Positions 1-6,981 of a DNA stretch of 64,000 nt are shown piece by piece. Origin of the DNA: Haladaptatus sp. QDMS2 (GTDB lineage Archaea; Halobacteriota; Halobacteria; Halobacteriales; Halococcaceae); assembly GCF_029338295.1 (NCBI RefSeq), contig NZ_CP119791.1, forward strand, positions 1,612,001 to 1,676,000, read 5' to 3'. Under the pieces are notes generated by a model. It did no database searches and was not told the DNA's origin. It saw only the letters and a program-made list of their open reading frames with translations. The translations under genes and the position numbers were made by a program. How positions within the stretch are numbered: position 1 is the first letter of the stretch; each line of letters starts with the position of its first letter.

Positions 1-179
1 CTCTCGGGACCGTAACCGAGCCGGAAGTAAAACCGCGTCGTGGCCGGGTCGAAGCCGTAGGAGATGGGAATCGCGTAGCTGTCGGCGTCGCGAGCCAGCG
101 CCAGTACGCCGGATCCGCCGCGGTCGAGAAACGCCTCGATCTCCGCGTCGCCCATCACCGACGAGTGGGTGTCACTCAT
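1..179 (-). CDS. Pyridoxamine 5'-phosphate oxidase-like protein, N-terminal part only
   Basis: The reverse strand opens at ATG 179 and reads 59 residues before the window edge, so the C-terminus is missing. The visible part starts MSDTHSSVMGDAEIEAFL and continues with a stretch around GVLALARDADSYAIPISYGF, the strand-turn-strand pattern that opens FMN-binding split-barrel proteins. Haloarchaea carry many such small pyridoxamine-oxidase-like proteins, most without a known substrate. The family call rests on this short segment. A flavin- or F420-dependent reductase of the same fold is equally possible. Confidence 0.6.
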   Translation of the reverse strand, partial: MSDTHSSVMGDAEIEAFLDRGGSGVLALARDADSYAIPISYGFDPATTRFYFRLGYGPE

Positions 180-227
180 AAGTGGACTGACGTGAGCAGC
201 GTGCAAAAAGCTAGGTCTAGGTGGCTG

Positions 228-461
228 TCAGTGCTGGTGGGTGAACAACAGCACGTCGTCGTCGTGCATCGAGACGCAGAGGTCGAGCAACCGGCTCAGT
301 TCGAGGCTGTTGTACTCGTCTTCGCACACGACGAGGTCGTCGAATGGTTTTTCGCAGGCAGGACAGGCGATGCTCACCGTGTTCCGGTAGGTCGTCACAC
401 CACCTGCGCTTTCGTGGGGCGTGAGCGACTGCACCAGGTCGTCGTAGGTGTCTGAATCCAT
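228..461 (-). CDS. Small haloarchaeal protein with one CPxC knuckle
   Basis: A 77-residue acidic protein beginning MDSDTYDDLVQSL. Residues near 33-36 form CPAC, and a further Cys lies near residue 46 (VVCEDEY). This looks like half of a zinc ribbon rather than a full CxxC/CxxC pair. The C-terminal part is helical and ends in a short hydrophobic stretch with histidines. It resembles short haloarchaeal proteins sometimes labelled flagella-cluster or DUF7385 proteins, but no motility gene lies nearby. The function is unknown. It sits alone between a flavoprotein-like gene and a membrane protein, all on the reverse strand. Confidence 0.6.
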   Translation of the reverse strand: MDSDTYDDLVQSLTPHESAGGVTTYRNTVSIACPACEKPFDDLVVCEDEYNSLELSRLLDLCVSMHDDDVLLFTHQH

Positions 462-509
462 CGCTAGAGTGGTCGTCGTCGATCCGTGATAACTCTAGGT
501 ACGGGAACG

Positions 510-1070
510 TCAGAAGTACCCGCTCATCCCAGGCATAAGGAGGGTGAGCACTAGCACGATGATGAAACTGAGAGCAATGAAGCTGATAATTCCGAACACA
601 CCGCCGAGAACAACCGCACTCGACGCGAGGAACCCGCTCATACGATGACGGTTCTGGAGCCCCTTCGCTTGCATCGAGAGTCCATAGACGATGGCGATGA
701 GGTTGAGAACTGGAATCCAGCCGACAGAGAGCAGCAAGGCGGTGGGGTACGCCAGCGCTTCGACGGTGCGCTTTAACCCCCGTGCCCCGAACGCGCTCAC
801 CACCGCGTGCGTACACACGACGTGACAGAGGAAACTCGTGTAGCCGAACAGACTGGCCAGGATGACGACAAGCGAGACGCTCGAAAAGACCGAGGAGAGC
901 CCGGTCAAATCGACCACCGCACTCACCCCTCCGAGTAGCATTCCCCCTACCACTGCCGAGGCAGCGGCGTAAACGAGGGGGAATCGAACGTCCCTACTCG
1001 ATTCATAGAACGCTTCTGAAGATAGGATGACTGAACGGGCACCATTGGCCCCTGTCTGTCGGCTTTTCAT
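510..1070 (-). CDS. YIP1-like integral membrane protein
   Basis: A 186-residue protein with a short polar N-terminus (about 28 residues) and five or so hydrophobic segments around residues 30-50, 63-85, 105-130, 145-165 and 165-182. The spacing and the segment around YPTALLLSVGWIPVLNLIAIVYG fit the YIP1 family, whose prokaryotic members are membrane proteins of unknown role. A TATA-like GTATAAC at 1101-1107 on the reverse strand lies about 31 bases before the start codon. No neighbour gives a functional hint. Base composition is lower in G+C than in the ribosomal genes that follow. Confidence 0.6.
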   Translation of the reverse strand: MKSRQTGANGARSVILSSEAFYESSRDVRFPLVYAAASAVVGGMLLGGVSAVVDLTGLSSVFSSVSLVVILASLFGYTSFLCHVVCTHAVVSAFGARGLKRTVEALAYPTALLLSVGWIPVLNLIAIVYGLSMQAKGLQNRHRMSGFLASSAVVLGGVFGIISFIALSFIIVLVLTLLMPGMSGYF

Positions 1071-1375
1071 GACATCTGGTTTACGGGTATGCCGGTGTTA
1101 GTTATACTACGGATAGCAATTTTCCGCTAGCGTACCTGTCCACTACTGTGAAATAACAGTCTTTTAATCAGACCCTTTAACGCGAGGTGCTGTGCCGACA
1201 GAAACTCGAACCAGAGAGTGCCTTCAACATTGTCATACTCATTGAAATCGACGCGTACTGCGGACAATCGAAGTACTAATATGGGGAGAGTCGTTCATCA
1301 GTGTACGTTCGTCGGATACAATCCAGACGGTGCGTGACTCGCTTCGCTCGTCGTGTTGTATCGCGAAAATAATAG
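1071..1375. other. Intergenic stretch, 305 bases
   Basis: This spacer between the YIP1-like gene and tRNA-Ala is relatively A+T-rich. Its left end holds the probable promoter of the membrane protein (TATA-like element at 1101-1107, reverse strand). Its right end holds a T-rich run on the reverse strand just after the tRNA (about 1366-1376), suitable as a Pol terminator for the tRNA transcript. No convincing coding frame or RNA fold was seen in between. Confidence 0.5.
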
Positions 1376-1447
1376 TGGACTTGCCGGGATTTGAACCCGG
1401 GGCCTCTCCCATGCCAAGGGAGTGATCTACCCCTGATCTACAAGCCC
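1376..1447 (-). tRNA. tRNA-Ala (anticodon GGC)
   Basis: The 72-nt reverse-strand sequence folds as a cloverleaf: acceptor GGGCTTG/CAAGTCC, D stem GATC/GATC, anticodon stem CTCCC/GGGAG with loop TTGGCAT, and T stem CCGGG/CCCGG with loop TTCAAAT. The discriminator base is A and CCA is not encoded. The anticodon GGC reads GCC codons. The acceptor stem contains the G3:U70 pair, the main alanine identity element, which confirms the assignment. There is no intron. An A+T-rich element at 1481-1485 upstream may be its TATA box. Confidence 0.95.
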
Positions 1448-1550
1448 GCGTCAGCAATATTCGCTTTCCGGCGGTTGTTCATAAACCCATCGAACCACCT
1501 TCGGGAGGGCGAAAATGCGCATAGAAACCGTTTAGTGGCTCAGGGGGTGA

Positions 1551-1643
1551 ACTACCCGTGGGAACAACACGGCCGCAAATCTGACATCGCCGTGCACTTG
1601 CACGGCTCTGGGATTGCGGTAGTGACCGGCGCGTCCCGCGCCG
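1551..1643 (+). other. Hairpin-rich spacer upstream of rpsO (possible structured leader or small RNA)
   Basis: Within the 235-base gap between tRNA-Ala and rpsO, several inverted repeats can nest. ACTACC (1551-1556) pairs with GGTAGT (1618-1623), or CCGCAA (1573-1578) with TTGCGG (1614-1619). GCCGTGC (1589-1595) pairs with GCACGGC (1600-1606) over a 4-base loop, and CGGCGCG (1627-1633) with CGCGCCG (1637-1643) over 3 bases. A TATA-like TTTAGT lies at 1531-1536. Whether this is transcribed is not shown by the sequence; it could be an rpsO leader, an independent small RNA, or DNA structure only. Confidence 0.35.
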
Positions 1644-1682
1644 AAACGTCTAGAGCGGTCTGTGCGGTTCCTATCCTCAACT

Positions 1683-2153
1683 ATGGCACGAATGCACACT
1701 CGACGCCGCGGCTCGTCCAAATCGGACCGACCCGTGGCTGACGAACCACCGGAGTGGAGCGACGTCGACGCAGACGCAGTCGAAGAGCGCGTCGTCGAAC
1801 TGGCAGAACAGGGTCACACCCCAGCCGTCATCGGACTCAAACTCCGTGACGAAGGTGTTCAGGGCACGCCTGTCCCGAACGTCAAGCTGGCGACGGGCAA
1901 GAAGGTCACCCAGATTCTCGAAGAGAATGACGCGAAGGACGACCTTCCAGCAGACCTCCGTAACCTCATGACGCGCGCCGTGCGTCTCCGAGACCACATG
2001 GAGGAGAACCCGAAGGACCACCAGAACAAGCGGGCACTCCAGAACACGGAGTCGAAAGTGCGCCGGCTGGTCTCGTACTACCGCGGCGACGAGCTCCCCG
2101 CGAACTTCAAGTACGAGTACGAAGAGGCCAAAGAAATCCTCGGTCTCCAGTAA
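1683..2153 (+). CDS. rps15: 30S ribosomal protein S15
   Basis: A 156-residue protein of the archaeal/eukaryotic S15 (uS15) type. It has a basic N-terminus (MARMHTRRRGSSKS), then the long archaeal N-terminal domain, and the core with LRDHMEENPKDHQNKRAL and SKVRRLVSYYR, which binds the three-way junction of 16S rRNA. The ATG at 1683 is preferred over an upstream alternative at 1662 because MARMH is the conserved archaeal start. It heads a tight operon; the next gene begins four bases after its stop. The spacer before it is unusually rich in hairpins. Confidence 0.95.
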   Translation: MARMHTRRRGSSKSDRPVADEPPEWSDVDADAVEERVVELAEQGHTPAVIGLKLRDEGVQGTPVPNVKLATGKKVTQILEENDAKDDLPADLRNLMTRAVRLRDHMEENPKDHQNKRALQNTESKVRRLVSYYRGDELPANFKYEYEEAKEILGLQ

Positions 2154-2156
2154 TCG

Positions 2157-3317
2157 ATGTCCGCAACCGGTCGCACAGGAGGAGACGCCCCCGACGCGAG
2201 TGAACTCGCCGCGACGTGCCGCGACGCCGACTTCGTTCGGTTCGTCGCCCACGCAGACGGCGATGCACTCGCCGCAACGGGGCTCATCGCCCGCGCCCTG
2301 AGCGGTGCTGGCGTCCCCTTCCAGGCGAGTGTGGCTCGCTCGGGGAACCTCTCGCGACCGGCCAACACGGACGACGTCACCACACTCCTCGTCGGCGGGA
2401 CCGACCCGTCGTACGACGGTGCCATCGACGCCAGCGCACGACCGGCGAGCGTGACGGCGGAAACCGTCGCACGCGAACTCGCTGCGGACCCCGACCCGGT
2501 GTGCGCCCTCGCGGGCGTCGTCGCCGCGGAAGGGCATCCGAGCGAGTACGCGGAGCTTCTCGAACGCGCAACGGAGCGTGACCTCGTGAATCAGCGACCC
2601 GGCGTCGGAATCCCGACGGCGGACCTCGCGAACGGGCTCGCCCATACGACCCTCGCTCACGCGCCCTTCTCAGGGAATGAGGGGGCCGCGACCGCGGCGC
2701 TGGCAGACATAGAGTTACCTGTCGACCTCGACACCCGCGCACAGCGACGCCTTGCTTCGTTGCTCGCCCTCGCTACTGTCTCTGCAGACGGGGCGACACC
2801 GCGAGCAGCCGAGGCGGTCGAGCGCGCCCTGCACCCCCATGCGACCGACGGCCCGTTCGCCACGGTCGAAGGGTTCGCAGACGTACTTGACACCGTCGCA
2901 CGCGAGCAGCCGGGCACGGCGCTCGCACTCGCGCTCGGACACGATGCGAAGGCCCCAGCACTCGACGCCTGGCGTGCCCATTCGAAGCGGACGCACGCGG
3001 CACTCCGCGAGGCGGCGACCGGCCGATACGACGGCCTGTTCGTCGCCCGCATCGACGACGACGCGAACCCGCCAGTTCGAACGACGGCCCGCCTGCTCCG
3101 GGATTTCCGCTCGCCGGAGCCCGTGGCGCTGGTCGTCGCGGACGGCCGGGCCGCAGTTTGCGCGACCGAGCAACAGGGGCTTCTTGGCGAAAAGATGGCA
3201 GCGGCCGCGGCTACCGTCTCTGGAACCGGCGGTGGGCGCGACAGACAGGGCTACGCCGAATTTGGGGCCGACGTGTCGGCTCCGGATTTCGTCACGGCGT
3301 TCAGGGAGGCGCTATGA
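2157..3317 (+). CDS. RecJ/Cdc45-like DHH-superfamily protein (RecJ3 type), degenerate active site
   Basis: A 386-residue acidic protein. Motif I of the DHH phosphoesterases is present as AHADGDALAATGL (residues 31-43), and the C-terminus ends in a DHHA1-like segment with GTGGGRDRQG. The diagnostic DHH triad (motif III) is absent: the corresponding region reads LLVGGTDP. This suggests a non-catalytic or altered member, comparable to Cdc45-like RecJ homologues that act with GINS at archaeal forks. Gene order rps15 - recJ-like - pcc1 - rps3ae is the usual haloarchaeal one. The stop overlaps the next start (ATGA), so co-translation is likely. The exact replication or repair role is inferred. Confidence 0.75.
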   Translation: MSATGRTGGDAPDASELAATCRDADFVRFVAHADGDALAATGLIARALSGAGVPFQASVARSGNLSRPANTDDVTTLLVGGTDPSYDGAIDASARPASVTAETVARELAADPDPVCALAGVVAAEGHPSEYAELLERATERDLVNQRPGVGIPTADLANGLAHTTLAHAPFSGNEGAATAALADIELPVDLDTRAQRRLASLLALATVSADGATPRAAEAVERALHPHATDGPFATVEGFADVLDTVAREQPGTALALALGHDAKAPALDAWRAHSKRTHAALREAATGRYDGLFVARIDDDANPPVRTTARLLRDFRSPEPVALVVADGRAAVCATEQQGLLGEKMAAAAATVSGTGGGRDRQGYAEFGADVSAPDFVTAFREAL

Positions 3318-3547
3318 AACGCGCGACCATCCGGACCACACACGAGCACGCCGCGGAGATTGCGGCGGCGCTCGAACCGGACAACACGCCAGAGATGCGC
3401 ATGACGGTCACCGACGGCGAAATCGAGATGATCATCGAGCGCGAGACGACCGGCGGCCTGCAATCGACCGTCGACGACTACGTGGTGAACCTCACGGTGG
3501 CAGCACAGCTTACGAACAACCCGAAAACAGAATCCAACAATGAGTGA
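3314..3547 (+). CDS. pcc1: KEOPS complex subunit Pcc1
   Basis: A 77-residue protein starting MKRATIRTTHEHAAEIAAAL. The short beta-alpha-beta-beta-alpha pattern with NTPEMRMTVTDGEIEMIIE matches Pcc1, the dimerising subunit of KEOPS, which with Kae1, Bud32 and Cgi121 makes t6A at position 37 of tRNAs reading ANN codons. The ATG at 3314 overlaps the stop of the RecJ-like gene by four bases, and the gene's end overlaps rps3ae by eight. It is thus embedded in a translation operon, which suits its role in tRNA modification. Confidence 0.85.
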   Translation: MKRATIRTTHEHAAEIAAALEPDNTPEMRMTVTDGEIEMIIERETTGGLQSTVDDYVVNLTVAAQLTNNPKTESNNE

Positions 3548-4223
3548 ACGATCAGTCTCTCGGCGTAAACAGCAGAAGCGTTGGTACAAGGTGCTCGCAC
3601 CTGAACAATTCGACCGCGCAGAACTCGGTCAGACGCCTGCTGACGAAGCCGAGAAGGTCTACGACCGAACCATCGAAACGACGCTTGGCGAACTGACGAA
3701 CGACGCCAGCAAGAACAACACCAAACTCACCTTCAAGGTGAACGACGTCGGCAGCGACGCCGCGTACACCGAGTTCGTAAAGCACGAACTCACCCGCGAC
3801 TACCTTCGCAGCCTCGTCCGGCGCGGAGCCTCGAAAATCGACGCGAACATTACGGCCATCACGAAAGACGGCTACCGCGTCGAGATTCAGCCGCTCGCCC
3901 TGACGACCAAGCGTGCGAACCACAGCCAGGAACACGCAATCCGCAAGCAGATGATCAACATGGTCGAGGAGACCATCGAGGACCACACCTACGAGCAGAT
4001 CGTCGACAGCATCGTCGACGGTCGCATCTCCTCCGCCATCTACGCGGAAGCGAAGACCATCTACCCGCTTCGCCGTGTCGAAGTCCAGAAATTCACCCTC
4101 GAAGCCCGCCCAGAAGAGGTCGAGGCCGAGGAAGAAGCCTCCGTCAGCGTAGACGAAGAGGACATCGGCGTCGACGTCGACGAAGAACTCGAAGCAGAAG
4201 ACGACGAAGAAACCGAAGCGTAA
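3540..4223 (+). CDS. rps3ae: 30S ribosomal protein S3Ae
   Basis: A 227-residue archaeal/eukaryotic-specific small-subunit protein (eS1). Typical stretches are KRWYKVLAPEQFDRAELG near residues 13-30, LTRDYLRSLVRRGASKID near 83-100, and the RANHSQEHAIRKQM region. The last 35 residues are almost wholly acidic (EEVEAEEEASV onward), a halophilic tail rather than part of the fold. It overlaps pcc1 by eight bases and closes the operon. A short T-rich stretch about 4250-4253 may end the transcript before the convergent halocyanin gene. Confidence 0.95.
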   Translation: MSERSVSRRKQQKRWYKVLAPEQFDRAELGQTPADEAEKVYDRTIETTLGELTNDASKNNTKLTFKVNDVGSDAAYTEFVKHELTRDYLRSLVRRGASKIDANITAITKDGYRVEIQPLALTTKRANHSQEHAIRKQMINMVEETIEDHTYEQIVDSIVDGRISSAIYAEAKTIYPLRRVEVQKFTLEARPEEVEAEEEASVSVDEEDIGVDVDEELEAEDDEETEA

Positions 4224-4313
4224 TTCGGCCTTCTCGTTATCGAGATATTTTGCGGTTTGCGGATAGGTTGCGGCCTGCGGACGGGTGCGTCCCATCGCCC
4301 CCACGAGCGACGG

Positions 4314-4742
4314 CTATTCGGTGACGACGAACGTCGCAATCATCCCGCCGGGTTCGTGGGGGACGCAGAAATAGGTGTACTCGCCGGGAACTTCGGGCGT
4401 GTATTCGTAGGTTTCACCCGGTGCGATGGAACCGCCGAGGTTGCCCGTCCAGGAGTCTCTCGCTGCCTGTTCTGACTCGAAGCCACCGGAGGCGAAGTAG
4501 GCAGCACCGTCGGGAATGTCGGCCTCGTAGGCCGTCACGGTGTGACTGCGGCCACCTGTGTTCTTCCAGACGATGGTCGTGCCGACGGGAACCTCGTAGG
4601 GGTCGCTCGGATGGACGAAGCGGTTTGCGGACATCCCGATGTCGTACTCCGCGCTCCCGTCTGGCTGTCCAGACGACGTACAGCCAGCCACAGACAGTGT
4701 CAGGGCGGTCGCGGCGGTGGAGAGAAACGCACGCCGGTGCAT
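4314..4742 (-). CDS. Halocyanin-like blue copper lipoprotein
   Basis: A 142-residue exported protein. The N-terminus has RR, a hydrophobic stretch and the lipobox VAGC with Cys21, so it should be lipid-anchored outside the membrane, probably after Tat export. The plastocyanin-like domain keeps the four type-1 copper ligands: His67 (RSHTV), Cys126 (YFC), His129 and Met134 (PHEPGGM). Halocyanins carry single electrons between respiratory complexes in haloarchaea; a role with the oxidase encoded at 42-50 kb is plausible but not shown. The gene is single and convergent to rps3ae. Confidence 0.9.
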   Translation of the reverse strand: MHRRAFLSTAATALTLSVAGCTSSGQPDGSAEYDIGMSANRFVHPSDPYEVPVGTTIVWKNTGGRSHTVTAYEADIPDGAAYFASGGFESEQAARDSWTGNLGGSIAPGETYEYTPEVPGEYTYFCVPHEPGGMIATFVVTE

Positions 4743-4835
4743 AGTCGAATCTCACGGCTGGAACGATATATGCTCGCCGATTGGGTGTGCGAACGAACAT
4801 AAAGAGGTAAGGCCGAACCTCTCCACCGCCACAGT

Positions 4836-5519
4836 ATGCAGCCCCGTTTCGTCGGGCGGTTGGGACTCGCGGACGCGGTCACCGTCGCCAACGCGGCTCT
4901 CGGCTTTCTGGCCGCCGCCGTGGCGATGGTCGACCCGTCGCTCGCCGCGCGACTGATACTGCTCGCCGCCGTCGCCGACGGACTGGACGGCGTCATCGCC
5001 CGGAAGATGGGCGGGACGCCGGTCGGTGACTACCTCGACTCGCTCGCGGACGTGGCCTCGTTTGGCGTCGCCCCCGCGTTGTTCGTCGTGAGCGTCGCCA
5101 ACGCGGAGTGGGGCCTCGTTCTCGGTGACCTCTCGATGCGAGGCGTCGCCGCACTTGGTCTGCCCGCGCTGTTCGTCGCCGCGGCGGTCATCAGACTGGG
5201 GCTTTACACCGCCTACGACGTGGCGAAACACACGACAGAGGGCGTCCAATCGACGCTCGCGGCGACGATACTCGCCGTCGTCTTTCTCGCCGGCTTCCAG
5301 GGAGCGACGCTGCTCGTGGGACTTGCCGGGCTCTTTGCGTACCTCATGGTCACGACGATTCAGTACCCGGAACTGTACGCCCGCGACGCGATTGCCATGG
5401 GCATGATTCAGGCGCTCGCCATCCTCGCACCACTGGCGTTCGACCGCATCTTCCCAAAGGGCCTGCTGGTGGCCGCGGTAGCCTACCTCGTGTTGGCTCC
5501 GCGCTTTTACTGGCGATAA
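4836..5519 (+). CDS. pssA: CDP-alcohol phosphatidyltransferase, archaetidylserine synthase (PssA type)
   Basis: A 227-residue multi-pass membrane enzyme. The CDP-alcohol phosphotransferase signature is visible: Asp48, Asp51-Gly52, Ala55-Arg56, Gly64, Asp68 and Asp72, followed by SFGVAPA, typical of serine-type enzymes. The spacing between AR and Gly64 is one residue shorter than the textbook motif. It should move an archaetidyl group from CDP-archaeol to serine. Haloarchaeal PssA feeds archaetidylethanolamine synthesis, which is linked to ArtA-dependent anchoring of surface proteins. About six hydrophobic helices follow the motif. The glycerol- or inositol-type enzyme is a less likely alternative. 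Confidence 0.8.
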   Translation: MQPRFVGRLGLADAVTVANAALGFLAAAVAMVDPSLAARLILLAAVADGLDGVIARKMGGTPVGDYLDSLADVASFGVAPALFVVSVANAEWGLVLGDLSMRGVAALGLPALFVAAAVIRLGLYTAYDVAKHTTEGVQSTLAATILAVVFLAGFQGATLLVGLAGLFAYLMVTTIQYPELYARDAIAMGMIQALAILAPLAFDRIFPKGLLVAAVAYLVLAPRFYWR

Positions 5520-5566
5520 GGCCGAAGGGAAACGCTCTTAGGTTGACCTGCCGGTAGTTCACGTAT

Positions 5567-6847
5567 ATGAGCAACGGGGACGAGGAACCCGAGACCCCCG
5601 CGGAGGACGCACCCGCAGTAACACCCGAGTCGTTCGAAGAACGCCTGGCTGAGGTCGAAGAGTCCTTAGACGAGGCGGAAACCGAGTCTGACCTCGACGA
5701 AATCGAGGCGCGACTCGACGCTCTCGAGACGGACCTCGGAGCGGCCGAACTCCCAGAACCGGAGGACGACGACGAGGACGACCCCCGCGAGGAACTGGAA
5801 TCGAAACTGAGCGACCTGCGAGACGCACTCGAAGACGCTCGTGGCCCGTACGCCGAGGACGTCGTGAGTGAAATCGAGGCCGCGAAAACCAAAATCGAGG
5901 AAGGCGAGTGGACCGAGAAAGGCGACGACGAAGTCGTCACGGCCGCCGGGTCCTACGCCGACCGGATGGGCGAGATTCTCGATGCCTCGTTCGTCGTCGC
6001 GAGCGATTCGCACTACGACGTGCTCAACACGCTCGACGAAATCGCAGAAGCCGTCGAAGCCGCGAATCTCGACGCAGACGAGGACGAAGAGACCATCGCG
6101 GCACTCGTCGAAGCCACCGAAGAGTTCAAACAGGACCTGGAGGACGCCCAGGAGTGGGACGACCTCACTGTCGTCGAAAAGCTCGACGCACAGGGCTTCT
6201 ACGACGTGCTGACGCCGAAGAATCGCAAGGACTACCCACCGGAACTCAACGCGGTTCGCATCTACGAAAAGGAGAACAACCCGGAGATGATTCTCCTCGC
6301 ACTCGACATGCTCGAGTCGAACTTCATGCAGGAACACTGCATCGAAGCCCTCGGCCGCATGGGGTCGCCTGAGGCCTACGACGCGATGATCGGTCCGGCC
6401 CAGAAGCGCAAGAAGCCACAGATCGAAGTGCTCGGCAAAATCGGCAACCCGGACGCACTGGAGACGCTGCTCGAATACGTCGAAGCCGACAACGACCCAC
6501 AACTCCAGAAGGTCACGATGAAGGCACTCGGCGAAATCGGTGACGAAGAGGCCACGCAGGTCATCGCTAACAACCTCGTCGCGGAGAACGAAGGCGTTCG
6601 CAGCCAGGCGGCGCGCGCACTCGGCCTCCTCGGCGACACCCGCGCCGTCGAACCGCTCGGCGACGTGCTCGACGACGACGAGTCCGACACCGTCCGCGCG
6701 AGCGCCGCGTGGGCACTCAACCAGATTGGGACGAAGGCGGCCCTCGAAGAGGCTGCCCGCTACGACGAAGACGCGTCCTACATCCTGCAGGTCGAAGCCG
6801 AGAAGGCGTCTGCTGCGCTCAAACAGACGACCGAACCGGCGGCCTGA
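5567..6847 (+). CDS. HEAT-repeat protein with long acidic coiled N-terminus
   Basis: A 426-residue soluble protein. Residues 1-90 are extremely Glu/Asp-rich and likely helical. About 110-210 is a helical middle domain. From roughly residue 235 to 415 come tandem helical pairs of the HEAT/PBS-lyase type, seen as EALGRMGSPEAYDAMI, EVLGKIGNPDALETLLEYV, KALGEIGDEEATQVI, RALGLLGDTRAVEPL and WALNQIGTKAALEEA. Such repeats are protein-binding scaffolds. No catalytic motif is visible, and the partner is unknown. A TATA-like TCTTAGG at 5536-5542 sits about 27 bases before the ATG, in line with a leaderless transcript. Confidence 0.8.
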   Translation: MSNGDEEPETPAEDAPAVTPESFEERLAEVEESLDEAETESDLDEIEARLDALETDLGAAELPEPEDDDEDDPREELESKLSDLRDALEDARGPYAEDVVSEIEAAKTKIEEGEWTEKGDDEVVTAAGSYADRMGEILDASFVVASDSHYDVLNTLDEIAEAVEAANLDADEDEETIAALVEATEEFKQDLEDAQEWDDLTVVEKLDAQGFYDVLTPKNRKDYPPELNAVRIYEKENNPEMILLALDMLESNFMQEHCIEALGRMGSPEAYDAMIGPAQKRKKPQIEVLGKIGNPDALETLLEYVEADNDPQLQKVTMKALGEIGDEEATQVIANNLVAENEGVRSQAARALGLLGDTRAVEPLGDVLDDDESDTVRASAAWALNQIGTKAALEEAARYDEDASYILQVEAEKASAALKQTTEPAA

Positions 6848-6858
6848 CCGGACGAACC

Positions 6859-6981
6859 TTTTTACACGAAGCTGGGACCACTCCGTGGCGTGTTCGTCCG
6901 TCTGGTCCTCGCACTCGCGCTCGTGCTCACCGTGTTCCAGCGACCGCGTCACCGACCGCAGACTAGCCCACGTTCGTCGCG
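6859..6981 (+). other. Displaced promoter, start and signal peptide of the following PLD-like gene
   Basis: TTTTTAC at 6860-6866 is a TATA-like box about 27 bases before GTG 6890. From that GTG a signal-peptide-like stretch reads VFVRLVLALALVLTVF, but it is in frame 2 while the PLD protein is in frame 1. In frame 1 the continuation reads VPATASPTAD and then TAG (6964-6966), followed without a break by PTFVAVYPNP. The natural product would join these pieces. The segment therefore looks like a damaged 5' end: a one-base deletion near 6935-6942 plus a nonsense codon, or a single shift after 6966. Confidence 0.5.

Noticed and set aside
1376-1447. tRNA-Ala as an attachment site for an integrated element
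   Set aside because: There is no integrase, no second copy of the tRNA 3' end in the window, and flanking genes are housekeeping.
1551-1643. C/D-box or H/ACA guide RNA in the spacer before rpsO
   Set aside because: CTGA-like boxes occur, but no matching C box, kink-turn or terminal ACA at the right spacing was found on either strand; kept only as a structured region.
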